Positions 17,857-26,699 of a stretch of 64,000 nucleotides of DNA are shown piece after piece. This DNA is from Alphaproteobacteria bacterium (GTDB lineage Bacteria > Pseudomonadota > Alphaproteobacteria > Rhodobacterales > Rhodobacteraceae). The notes under the pieces were generated by a model. The model saw only the letters and a program-made list of their open reading frames with translations. It did no database searches and was not told the DNA's origin. A program made the translations under genes and the position numbers. The stretch is from NCBI GenBank assembly GCA_030432315.1, contig JAUIHM010000005.1, forward strand, positions 1-64,000, read 5' to 3'. How positions within the stretch are numbered: the stretch's first letter is position 1; each line of letters begins with the position of its first letter.

Positions 17857-18615
17857 ATGGAGCTTTGCGTGACACAACCGGTGCAGCTGGCGCATCTTTC
17901 TTGGCTGGAAGTGGAGGCGTATCTTACTGAAAACCAAGGGATTCTGCTGCCTGCGGGATCTACCGAACAGCACGGCCCCATGGGTCTGGCCGGCACTGAC
18001 ACGATATGCTCCGAAACGGTGGCGGTCGCGGCGGCTGAACTTTGCGGCGGGCTGGTCGCGCCGGCTCTCGCCTATACGCCCGCACCGTTCAACACCGGCT
18101 TTCCCGGTACGCTGTCGCTCTCGGGGCCGGTGTTCGAGGCGATGGCGGCGGAGATCATGGCAGGCCTGTTCAACCAGGGGTTTCAGCGGATCTATGTGGT
18201 CAACGGTCACGGCGCGAACATCGAGCCTTTGACCCGGGTAGCGGCCGAGTTGCTGCCCGAGGGTGCGTTCCATCTGCGCAACTGGTGGGATTTTGAGGCG
18301 GTGCAGGGGCTGCGCGACCGGCTCTACGGTGCCTGGGAAGGCATGCACGCCACCCCGTCCGAAGTTGCGATCACCCAGCACACACACCGGATCCTGAACC
18401 CTGGGCGGGCGACGACACCGCCCGGGCGGCTGTCGCCCGAGTATGTTGCCGCGCATTCCGGGGATCGGCACGGCAGCCCGGAGGAGCATCGGCGCGATTT
18501 CCCCGACGGGCGGGTCGGATCGCATTCGGCGTTGGCACGGCCTGAACACGGAATGCAGTTCCTTTCGCTTGCCGCGCGGGCGGTGGCCGATGAATTTCAG
18601 CACTTCGCCGCCTGA
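17857..18615 (+). CDS. Creatininase-family amidohydrolase
   Basis: LLPAGSTEQHGPMGLAGTDT, VVNGHGANI, HATPSEVAITQ motifs. Confidence 0.92.
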   Translation: MELCVTQPVQLAHLSWLEVEAYLTENQGILLPAGSTEQHGPMGLAGTDTICSETVAVAAAELCGGLVAPALAYTPAPFNTGFPGTLSLSGPVFEAMAAEIMAGLFNQGFQRIYVVNGHGANIEPLTRVAAELLPEGAFHLRNWWDFEAVQGLRDRLYGAWEGMHATPSEVAITQHTHRILNPGRATTPPGRLSPEYVAAHSGDRHGSPEEHRRDFPDGRVGSHSALARPEHGMQFLSLAARAVADEFQHFAA

Positions 18616-18627
18616 GGAGGGGATTGG

Positions 18628-19587
18628 ATGCAGGTTCTGACCCCGATCACCCAGGCGCTTGAAGACGGCGCGCTGACCCGGCGGGAACTCAAGGCGCTGA
18701 TGGCGCGATCCGACCGTCCGGCGCTGATGCGGCTGCTGGCCTGGGTGATGACGCTGGGGGTAACCGGCGGGCTGGTCTGGCTTGCGCAGGACTCGTGGCT
18801 GATCTGGCTGGCGATGCTGCTGCACGGCGTGGTACTGGTGCATCATTTTTCGCTGCAGCACGAATGCTGTCACTACACCGCGTTCCGAACCCGGTGGTTG
18901 AATGACGTGATCGGCAACATCTGCGGATTTGTCATTCTGCTGCCGAACCGGTTTTTCCGCTACGAACATTGCGATCACCACACCTGGACCCAGCTTCAGG
19001 GCAAGGATCCGGAGATGATCGAACTTCCGGTCGGACTTGGAAAATACCTTTGGTACCTGTCGTCGGTTCCCTACTGGAAGGCGAAGTTTTCCGAACTGTT
19101 CCGGCATGTCGCGGGTCGCCTGACGGAGGCGGAGCTCAGGTTTTTGCCGAAAGAGGAACATGCGACGGTGTTTTGGGAGGCGCGGCTGATGGCGGCGGCC
19201 TATCTGGCAATCTTCGGTTTTTGTTTCGCGACCGGCTGGTGGGGGCCGGTCTGGTACTGGTGGCTGCCGGTGGCGCTGGGCGAGCCGGTGATGCGGGCGA
19301 TCCGCATGACCGAACATGTGGGCCGGCCCCAGGTGCGTGACATGACCGAAAACACCCGCTCCAATCTGGTTTCCTGGCCGATGCGGTTTCTGTGCTGGAA
19401 CATGAACTACCATGCCGAGCATCATTATGCGTCGTCAGTGCCGTTTCATGCCCTGCCGAAGCTGCACGCGAAACTGAACGGCTATATTCATGTGGAGCCG
19501 CGCGGGTATTTCGGGGCCCATCTCGACATCCTGCGGCAGTTGACCGGGAGGGCTCCGCGCGCCGATGCGCAGGTGCCGCCGGCCTGA
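18628..19587 (+). CDS. Membrane di-iron fatty acid desaturase/hydroxylase family (MocD-like)
   Basis: Histidine boxes QHECCH, EHCDHHTW, NYHAEHHYASS plus TM segments. Confidence 0.88.
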   Translation: MQVLTPITQALEDGALTRRELKALMARSDRPALMRLLAWVMTLGVTGGLVWLAQDSWLIWLAMLLHGVVLVHHFSLQHECCHYTAFRTRWLNDVIGNICGFVILLPNRFFRYEHCDHHTWTQLQGKDPEMIELPVGLGKYLWYLSSVPYWKAKFSELFRHVAGRLTEAELRFLPKEEHATVFWEARLMAAAYLAIFGFCFATGWWGPVWYWWLPVALGEPVMRAIRMTEHVGRPQVRDMTENTRSNLVSWPMRFLCWNMNYHAEHHYASSVPFHALPKLHAKLNGYIHVEPRGYFGAHLDILRQLTGRAPRADAQVPPA

Positions 19588-19904
19588 TGATGCGGGAAAA
19601 GACCTGGCGCGACCTGATTGCCGTTGCTGATCTGGAACCCGGCGATGCGACGCCGGTGGCGTTGGAGGGCCGCGAGCTCGCGGTGTTTGACACGCGGGAC
19701 GGGATTTTCGTCGCCCATGCCCGCTGCACCCACGGAGCGGCCAATCTCTGCGACGGCTATTTCGACGGGCGGCGCATTGAATGTCCGCTGCACCAGGGTC
19801 TGTTCGATGCCCGCACCGGTGTTGCACTGGCGGCCCCGGCGCGGGTGCCGCTGCGGATGGTGGAGGCGCGGGTCAGGGACGGACTGGTGCAGGTTCTGCT
19901 CTGA
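19587..19904 (+). CDS. Rieske 2Fe-2S ferredoxin (MocE-like)
   Basis: ARCTHGAANLCDGYFDGRRIECPLHQGLFDARTG; translationally coupled to the desaturase. Confidence 0.92.
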   Translation: MMREKTWRDLIAVADLEPGDATPVALEGRELAVFDTRDGIFVAHARCTHGAANLCDGYFDGRRIECPLHQGLFDARTGVALAAPARVPLRMVEARVRDGLVQVLL

Positions 19905-21000
19905 CCCTGTCGAACCCGGGGAGGCCGATGTCGCGTGAGGGTTCGGCAAAGAGCGCGGCGGCGCAGGGATAGGCGCCAAGGATCGCCGAGCCACCGGGTA
20001 TCCGTCCGGGATGCAGGATGCCGCCCTGCCAGATTTCAATGCCGTCGACAATGACGGTCGGGTCGATCAAATTCACCGACACCGCTCCTGGGGTTGCTTC
20101 GCCGCAGGCATGAAAATGCAGCACCCGCGGATTTCCGAAGGCAGCTCCGCTCCAGCGCTGCCAGTCCGATTCCGCCGGATGCGGAAACGCACAGCCGGGG
20201 TGAATGCCCGTGTGCCAGGAATGCACCGTATTTGGATTGACGCCGCAGCGATCGGCAACCCTCGCGAAATGGTCGCGCACCTTCGCCACCGATCGGGGCG
20301 GGCCGGTAAATCCGATACCATGCCCGCGGTCGACATGCATCAGCACGGTTCCCTCGAACGTGCAGGCATAGGGCTCGTAATAGCGTGACCCGGTACCGAC
20401 CACGAAGCCCGGCAGGGCGATCTGACCGGAAAATCCGTCTGCCGCGACCGGCGCATGGATTGGCATCGGAAAGCGGCGGACTGATACGTCTGCCGGCGGA
20501 GTTCCGTTTGGCCGGGCGGCGCCGCGCATGTCGGTGCCGTGCGGACAGGTGAGGCGGATCTCGGTCGCGCCGCTGAACATTCGGTCGGCGGCTTGCGCCA
20601 ACAGATCGAAGGCGCGGTACTGCGCGGTTCCGAAACCGGAGCCGAGCATGCCGCCGTCGAGCGTATAGGCTACGGTTGCCCGACCTCCGCCGATCAGATC
20701 GCGAAACCGCATCTGGTCGCCGATGCGGGCGAAGAACACCGTTTGGTCGACCTCTGCCATTGCTTTGGCCAGGCCTGGCGGCAGGCTGCCGGGTTCCGGG
20801 TCAAACGGAACTTCCAGCAGCCGGACGGCAGCCCCGACCCTCCGGGCCGATCGGGTGGTCGCGGCCACCACTTCGGCGGCGTAATATTCGAGAGATGCCG
20901 GTTCGTGCACGATCAGCAGCCGGTCGCCGGCGCGGAGTCCGGCGCAGTTGACGAGCAGGTTGCAGGCGCCCTGATCGACAGGATTTTCACGGTATTTCAT
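19873..21000 (-). CDS. M29 aminopeptidase / 2,5-dihydroxypyridine dioxygenase (NicX)-like protein
   Basis: LLVNCAGLRAGDRLLIVHEPASLEYYAAEVV... with ILGAYPC at C-terminus; real start inferred at 21000 or 21015 inside an 857-aa open frame. Confidence 0.6.
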   Translation of the reverse strand: MKYRENPVDQGACNLLVNCAGLRAGDRLLIVHEPASLEYYAAEVVAATTRSARRVGAAVRLLEVPFDPEPGSLPPGLAKAMAEVDQTVFFARIGDQMRFRDLIGGGRATVAYTLDGGMLGSGFGTAQYRAFDLLAQAADRMFSGATEIRLTCPHGTDMRGAARPNGTPPADVSVRRFPMPIHAPVAADGFSGQIALPGFVVGTGSRYYEPYACTFEGTVLMHVDRGHGIGFTGPPRSVAKVRDHFARVADRCGVNPNTVHSWHTGIHPGCAFPHPAESDWQRWSGAAFGNPRVLHFHACGEATPGAVSVNLIDPTVIVDGIEIWQGGILHPGRIPGGSAILGAYPCAAALFAEPSRDIGLPGFDRVRAEPAPVRP

Positions 21001-21075
21001 CGCGGAGGCTGCCATTTTCCCTATGTTTAGCTTGACCGCGGGCAACAGGACCATTTGAGTCTCATTAACTGCACC

Positions 21076-21090
21076 ATTAGGTTGCCTAAT
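21076..21090. promoter_or_regulatory. Candidate LysR box ATTAGG-TTG-CCTAAT abutting the LysR start codon
   Basis: Perfect 6-bp arms, 3-bp spacer, fits T-N11-A dyad; ends 1 bp before ATG 21091. Confidence 0.5.
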
Positions 21091-22017
21091 ATGCTGCCAA
21101 CCCTGCCCTTCACCGCCCTGCGTGCCTTGGAGGCGGTGGTGCGGCTGCGCGGGTTCGGTCGCGCCGCGGAGGAGCTGGGCGTTACCCAAAGTTCGGTCAG
21201 CCAGCATGTGAAGGCGCTGGAGGAATGGATCGGCCGGCGTCTGCTGGTGCGCGGCAACCGTGGCGCGGAACCGACCGCGGAGGGACGGCTTCTCGCGGAG
21301 GCCGTTTCGGGGGGCCTCGGTCAGATCGCCGAGGTCTGCGATTCCCTTCGGTCGCAAACCCCGCGCGAGAAACGCATCGTTGTCTCCTGCCCGCCGGGCT
21401 TCGCCTTCAACTGGCTGTTCCCCCGGCTGATCCGGTTCGACCAGGCGCATCCGGAGATCCCGGTCTCGATCTCGACCGACCCGGAAACGGTCGATTTCAG
21501 CACCGGCAGCGCGACTGTGGCGATCCGCTACGGCATCGGCGGCTATCGCGGACTGCATGTGGAGCGGCTGATGGGCGAACGGGTGTTTCCGGTCTGCGCG
21601 CCGGTGCTGCTGGAAAAGGAACCAGGGCTGCGCCGGATCGCCGATCTCGCGTTCCACACCTTTCTGCTCGACGAACTGGCGGAAGGGGGTGGCAATCCGC
21701 CGACCTGGGAGTTCTGGGCCGAGGAGACCGGCGTCACCCTGCCGAAACCTGAACGGACGCGGCGGTTCGGCCAGGCCAACATGGTGGTTCAGGCGGCCGT
21801 CGAGGGCCTCGGCGTGGCGCTGGGGCGTGAGCCGATGGTGGTCGACGCGATGCGCCGCGGTGCGCTGGTGCGGCCGTTTCCCCAAATGGCGGTGTCGCAG
21901 TACAGCTACTGGCTGGTCTGCCCGAAAGCGGCGCTGCGTTCGGCGCGGATGCGGCGGTTCCGCGACTGGATCAGTGCCGAGGCGGCGCAGCCCGTGGATC
22001 TGACACCGCCGGCCTGA
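21091..22017 (+). CDS. LysR-family transcriptional regulator (GcvA-like)
   Basis: MLPTLPFTALRALEAVVRLRGFGRAAEELGVTQSSVSQHVKALEEWIGRRLLVRG. Confidence 0.95.
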   Translation: MLPTLPFTALRALEAVVRLRGFGRAAEELGVTQSSVSQHVKALEEWIGRRLLVRGNRGAEPTAEGRLLAEAVSGGLGQIAEVCDSLRSQTPREKRIVVSCPPGFAFNWLFPRLIRFDQAHPEIPVSISTDPETVDFSTGSATVAIRYGIGGYRGLHVERLMGERVFPVCAPVLLEKEPGLRRIADLAFHTFLLDELAEGGGNPPTWEFWAEETGVTLPKPERTRRFGQANMVVQAAVEGLGVALGREPMVVDAMRRGALVRPFPQMAVSQYSYWLVCPKAALRSARMRRFRDWISAEAAQPVDLTPPA

Positions 22018-22043
22018 CCGGCGCAGGCACCGGCAGCGGGCAG

Positions 22044-22427
22044 TCAGATCTTTCGGACGAAGAACAGCGCCAGCAGTGCGGGAACCGCCTGGACCCAGAG
22101 AATGTTCAGGGAAGCGGTGACGGCGCCAACAAGTCCCGCAACCAGAACGAACAGCAGAAAACAGGTCGCGATCCTGACTTTCCATGCCGCATCGTTGATA
22201 CGCAGCGACCAGAGCAGCCCTGCGGCAAGAAATCCGTTGTAGAGACCCTGGTTTGCGGCCATCACCCGCGTTGCCTTTACCGTGCCTTCGATCAGGTCTG
22301 GTGAGACGGAGTCTCCGAGGAGCTTCGGGCCGAGAGTGTTCCAGAGAAACATCTCCGCGCCGGCGATACCGAGGTGAAGCACCGCAATTGCTGCAACCAG
22401 CGTGGTGGCAATGCGTGACATGTCCAA
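22044..22427 (-). CDS. DUF1304 family membrane protein
   Basis: AIAVLHLGIAGAEMFLWNTLGPKLLG...NQGLYNGFLAAGLLW. Confidence 0.88.
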   Translation of the reverse strand: MDMSRIATTLVAAIAVLHLGIAGAEMFLWNTLGPKLLGDSVSPDLIEGTVKATRVMAANQGLYNGFLAAGLLWSLRINDAAWKVRIATCFLLFVLVAGLVGAVTASLNILWVQAVPALLALFFVRKI

Positions 22428-22598
22428 TTCCCCGAAAAATCCCCATTATACCACAGACTGCGACGACCGGTGAACCCGGGCTGGACCGTGTCGGTGCCTT
22501 TAGGCAGGGCTAATGTCAGGGTTTATTCCAGAGCGATTGCAGGTGCCGGGGCACGGGGCTAGGGTTGCCGCGAACGGAATGGCAATGGGGCGGCACAG

Positions 22599-23621
22599 GT
22601 GTTTCTTCGCAACGCGTGGTATGTGGCTGGCTGGAGCCGGGATTTCGGGCGTCAGCTGACGGCGGCAACCATTCTTGGGGAAGACATCGTGTTTTATCGT
22701 CGGGAGGACGGTACGCCGGTGGCGCTGGAAAACGCCTGCCCGCACCGCAAGCTGCCCCTCTCTTCGGGAAACCTGCGCGGCGACCGGGTGGAATGCGGCT
22801 ATCACGGGCTGACCTTCGACTGTACCGGCACCTGCGTCGTTGCGCCGACCCAGCGCGGCAGCATTCCGGCGCGGGCGCGGGTGCGGTCGTATCCTGTGGT
22901 TGACCGTTACCGGCTGCTGTGGATCTGGACCGGCGCTGCCGAGGATGCCGATCCGGACGACATCTTTGAAATAGAAAACTACGACGACCCGGCCTGGGGC
23001 TGCACCGACGGCGGGGCGATGGACCTCGACTGCAACTATCTGTGGATGGTCGACAACCTGCTCGACCCGAGCCATGTCGCCTGGGTGCATGTTGGTTCCT
23101 TTGCCGGAGCGGGCACAGATGACGGGACGCTCGACGTGACGCGCACCGACCGGGGTGTGGTGGTGTCGCGCTGGATTTACGACCGTCCGCCCTCGCCCTA
23201 TTACGCAGGCCTGGTGCGGTTTGACGGCAGCTGTGACCGTCTGCAGCATTACGAGATGTGTTTTCCGGCGATCGGGCTGAACAAATCCGTCTATGCGCCG
23301 GCGGGGAGCGGCGGGCCGGACAGGCCGCCGGTGCCGGAGACCTATGTCAACATTTCCTACAATTTCATGACGCCGGTTGATGAAAACCGTACCCGCTACT
23401 ACTGGTTCCAGCATCGCAACACCGACCCGGACGACCGGGAGATTTCCGAGAAGATGAATGCCGGCGCGCTGATGGCGTTCGAGGAGGATCGGGTGGTGCT
23501 GGAGCAGGTGCATCGCGGCATGGAAAATCCGGCCAGACCGCCGATCGATCTCGGCCTCGATGCGGGCGCGAAGCTGTTCCGCCTGCACCTGAGCCGTCGA
23601 ATCGAAGCGGAGCGGCAATGA
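22599..23621 (+). CDS. Rieske non-heme iron oxygenase (VanA-like aromatic ring-hydroxylating/demethylating family)
   Basis: GTG start; NAWYVAGWSRDF, ENACPHRKLPLSSGNLRGDRVECGYHGLTFDCTGTC, DNLLDPSHVAWVH. Confidence 0.92.
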   Translation: MFLRNAWYVAGWSRDFGRQLTAATILGEDIVFYRREDGTPVALENACPHRKLPLSSGNLRGDRVECGYHGLTFDCTGTCVVAPTQRGSIPARARVRSYPVVDRYRLLWIWTGAAEDADPDDIFEIENYDDPAWGCTDGGAMDLDCNYLWMVDNLLDPSHVAWVHVGSFAGAGTDDGTLDVTRTDRGVVVSRWIYDRPPSPYYAGLVRFDGSCDRLQHYEMCFPAIGLNKSVYAPAGSGGPDRPPVPETYVNISYNFMTPVDENRTRYYWFQHRNTDPDDREISEKMNAGALMAFEEDRVVLEQVHRGMENPARPPIDLGLDAGAKLFRLHLSRRIEAERQ

Positions 23622-25021
23622 ACCGTCCGGCCCCTCCCGGTCCGCCATCGCGCAGCCGCGATCTGACCACCGGGTCGATCCCCGGGCATCTGCGGGCGCT
23701 GGCGGTGCCCGCCGCCGTCGGCATGGTGTTCAGCACGCTCTATAACGTGGTCGACGTGTTTTTCGCCGGACTGGTGTCGAGCGAGGCCCAGGCGGGGCTG
23801 GCGATCTCGTTCATGGTGTTTTTTCTGGTGCTCTCGGTCGGCATCGGCACCGCCTCGGCGATGGGGGCGCTGGTCGGCGGGGCAATCGGTGCGAAAGACC
23901 AGGCCGGCGCGCGCAGGCTGGCGGTGCAGGGCCTGAGCTTTGGAACGCTTGCCGCAGCAACGCTGTTCGTGCTCGGACAGGCGGCTGCGCCTTCGCTGCT
24001 GGCCGTGGTTTCGGAACCTGGCGGCTACCGGGACGCCGCGGTGCAGTACATGCGCGTGCTGCTGTTCGCTTCACCCGGCTTTATCCTCGGTTTCGCCGCC
24101 AACGGCGTCCTGCAGGCCCAGGGCGACACCGTGTCGATGCAGCGGGCGATGATCGCCGCCTTTTTCGCCAACGTGATGCTCAACCCGCTGCTGGTGTTCG
24201 GCATCCCCGGCCTGATTGGCGGGATTGGCTTCAACGGCATCGCCGTGTCGACGGTCCTCAGCCAGACCGGCGTAATGGCCTATGTGGTCTGGAGGGTGAT
24301 TGCGACGGGTGTTGCCAAGGCCCCGTCTCTGAAGGAACTTCGGCCCTCCCGCGCCTGTTTTTCCAGGATCCTCGGCCAGATGTTTCCCGCGTCGTTCGCG
24401 ATGGTGGTGATGATCTCGGCAGGATTTATCGTGCAGTACAACCTCAAATTCTTCGGCGGTGCGGCGGTCGCCGCCTACGGCGTGGCGCTGAGGATCGAAC
24501 AGCTTGTGCTGCTTCCGGCCCTCGGCCTCACTTCGGCGCTGCTGCCGGTGACGGCGCAGAACCTCGGCGCCGGCCAGGGCGAGCGTGTGCGCGAGGCGCT
24601 GCATGCCTGCTGGAAATACGGGCTGATGTTCATGGCACTTGCCTGTCCCCTGCTGCTGGCATTCGCGCCGCAACTGATGTCGCTGTTTTCGGCGGATGCC
24701 GAAGTGGTGCGGATCGGTACCTCCTATCTGCGGGTCGACGGCGTGATCCTGCCCGCGTACCTGATGCTGTTTGCCCTCAATTCGCTGCTGGCGGGACTGA
24801 AAAAGCCGCTTTGGACCGTGTGGCTCGGCATCTATCGCCAACTGATCGGCGTCGCTATGTTCACCTGGCTCTATGTCGCGGTGCTGGACCTCGGCATTCC
24901 GGGGGTCTGGTACGGCGTCGCCACCAGCGTCGTCACCGGGCTGGCTTTGTCGCTGATCGTCGCCCACCGGGTGTCGCTGCCGCTGATCGGCGGCATACTG
25001 CTACGGCCGCGCCTGGCTTAG
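23618..25021 (+). CDS. MATE-family efflux transporter
   Basis: PAAVGMVFSTLYNVVDVFFAGL ... 12-TM pattern. Confidence 0.93.
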   Translation: MNRPAPPGPPSRSRDLTTGSIPGHLRALAVPAAVGMVFSTLYNVVDVFFAGLVSSEAQAGLAISFMVFFLVLSVGIGTASAMGALVGGAIGAKDQAGARRLAVQGLSFGTLAAATLFVLGQAAAPSLLAVVSEPGGYRDAAVQYMRVLLFASPGFILGFAANGVLQAQGDTVSMQRAMIAAFFANVMLNPLLVFGIPGLIGGIGFNGIAVSTVLSQTGVMAYVVWRVIATGVAKAPSLKELRPSRACFSRILGQMFPASFAMVVMISAGFIVQYNLKFFGGAAVAAYGVALRIEQLVLLPALGLTSALLPVTAQNLGAGQGERVREALHACWKYGLMFMALACPLLLAFAPQLMSLFSADAEVVRIGTSYLRVDGVILPAYLMLFALNSLLAGLKKPLWTVWLGIYRQLIGVAMFTWLYVAVLDLGIPGVWYGVATSVVTGLALSLIVAHRVSLPLIGGILLRPRLA

Positions 25022-25094
25022 CCATTGTGCCTCCCCGCAGGGGCGTTAATATTCCCGCCGTCTGCGGCAGCGTGTCGGCAGGGCGGGGGAGTGA

Positions 25095-25841
25095 ATGCTG
25101 GACCGGACACCGATTATCGATATCCGTGGCGTCAACAAGTTCTATGACGGCTTCCAGGCGCTGACGGATGTCAGTCTGTCGGTGTTTTCCGGCCAGCGCG
25201 TCGTCATCTGCGGCCCCTCCGGTTCGGGGAAATCGACGCTGATCCGCTGCATCAACCGGCTGGAGGAGCATTCCTCGGGGCAGCTGATCGTTGACGGCAC
25301 CGAACTGAACGACGAAACCCGCAACATCCGGGCGATCCGTCAGGAAGTCGGCATGGTGTTCCAGCAGTTCAACCTCTTTCCGCATCTGACCGTGCTTGAA
25401 AACCTGACCATTGGCCCGATGCGCGTGCGCAGGGCGTCCCGGCGCGACGCCGAAGCGACGGCGCGAAAGTACCTCGAACGGGTGCATATACCCGAACAGG
25501 CCGACAAATACCCAAGCCAGCTTTCCGGCGGCCAGCAGCAGCGTGTCGCCATCGCCCGGTCGCTTTGCATGGAAACCCGGGTGATGCTGTTCGACGAACC
25601 GACCTCGGCGCTCGATCCGGAAATGATCGGTGAGGTGCTCGAGGTAATGGTCGAACTGGCGGACTCCGGCATGACCATGATCGTCGTCACCCATGAGATG
25701 GGTTTCGCCCGCCGGGTCGCCGATCTGATGGTATTCATGGAAGCGGGGCGGATCGTCGAGACCGCACCGCCGGAGAAATTCTTCACCAACCCCGAGAGCG
25801 AACGCTGCCGCGTGTTTCTCGAACAGATCCTGTCCCATTGA
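25095..25841 (+). CDS. Amino acid ABC transporter ATP-binding protein
   Basis: [35 protein letters not shown]. Confidence 0.95.
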   Translation: MLDRTPIIDIRGVNKFYDGFQALTDVSLSVFSGQRVVICGPSGSGKSTLIRCINRLEEHSSGQLIVDGTELNDETRNIRAIRQEVGMVFQQFNLFPHLTVLENLTIGPMRVRRASRRDAEATARKYLERVHIPEQADKYPSQLSGGQQQRVAIARSLCMETRVMLFDEPTSALDPEMIGEVLEVMVELADSGMTMIVVTHEMGFARRVADLMVFMEAGRIVETAPPEKFFTNPESERCRVFLEQILSH

Positions 25842-26671
25842 GCGATTTTCCGGAAACCTTCGCGCCGCGCGCGCGCCAGTGGCCGTTGCGCCGGGTGCTG
25901 CGCTCCGCGCCCCTGTCGCTGGTGTTCTATCTGGCGATTGTCGGCGGCATCGTCTGGCTGGCCCTGCGCGGCTCGGCGTCGATGGGCTACAACTGGCAAT
26001 GGTACCGGATCCCGCAGTATTTCTATGAGATTACGGATCAGGGGTTTCAGTGGGGTGAGATTCCGATCGGTCTCGTGGCGACGATCGGCCTTTCGACCCT
26101 CGCCTTTGCACTTGCGTTGGTGCTGGGCCTGCTGGTGGCGCTGCTGCGGCTGTCGGACCTGGTGGTGGGCAATGCGGTGGCGGTCGGGTTCCTCGAACTG
26201 GTGCGCAACACGCCGCTGCTGGTGCTGCTCTATCTGTTCTATTACGTCCTCGGACCGATTTTCAGCCTCGACCGCTATTGGGCCAGTGTGCTCTGTCTCG
26301 CGGTGTTCCATGCGGCGTTGATCTCGGAGATTTTCCGCGCCGGCATCCTTGCGGTGCCGAAAGGACAGTGGGAGGCGGCGAAATCGATCGGCATGACCAC
26401 CGGCCAGGCCTACCGCTGGATCATCATTCCGCAGTCGATCCGCATGATGCTGCCGCCTCTGACCGGCGAGATGGTACACATGATCAAGAGTTCTGCCATC
26501 GTCAGCGTCATCGCGGTGGCGGAACTCACCACCATCGGCCGCAACATCATTTCCGACACCTACATGAGTTTCGAGATCTGGTTTACGATCGCAGCCGTAT
26601 ACATGGTCGTGACCCTGGCGCTTTCGGTACTGGTGTCACGCCTCGAACGAAGTTTTACCGTAAAACGATAA
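25838..26671 (+). CDS. Amino acid ABC transporter permease
   Basis: ELVRNTPLLVLLYLFYYVLGP; AGILAVPKGQWEAAKSIGMTTGQAYRWIIIPQSIRMMLPPL. Confidence 0.93.
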   Translation: MSDFPETFAPRARQWPLRRVLRSAPLSLVFYLAIVGGIVWLALRGSASMGYNWQWYRIPQYFYEITDQGFQWGEIPIGLVATIGLSTLAFALALVLGLLVALLRLSDLVVGNAVAVGFLELVRNTPLLVLLYLFYYVLGPIFSLDRYWASVLCLAVFHAALISEIFRAGILAVPKGQWEAAKSIGMTTGQAYRWIIIPQSIRMMLPPLTGEMVHMIKSSAIVSVIAVAELTTIGRNIISDTYMSFEIWFTIAAVYMVVTLALSVLVSRLERSFTVKR

Positions 26672-26699
26672 CAGTCCAACCCCGGCAAGGAGACCCACC

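Noticed and set aside
17602-19425. 607-aa minus-strand ORF
   Set aside because: Antisense to SBP, creatininase and desaturase genes; low-complexity R/P/H/Q-rich translation typical of high-GC shadow frames.
21016-22446. N-terminal ~480 aa of the 857-aa minus-strand ORF
   Set aside because: Antisense to the LysR gene and the DUF1304 region; only the last ~375 codons look like a protein, so the start was trimmed to about 21000.
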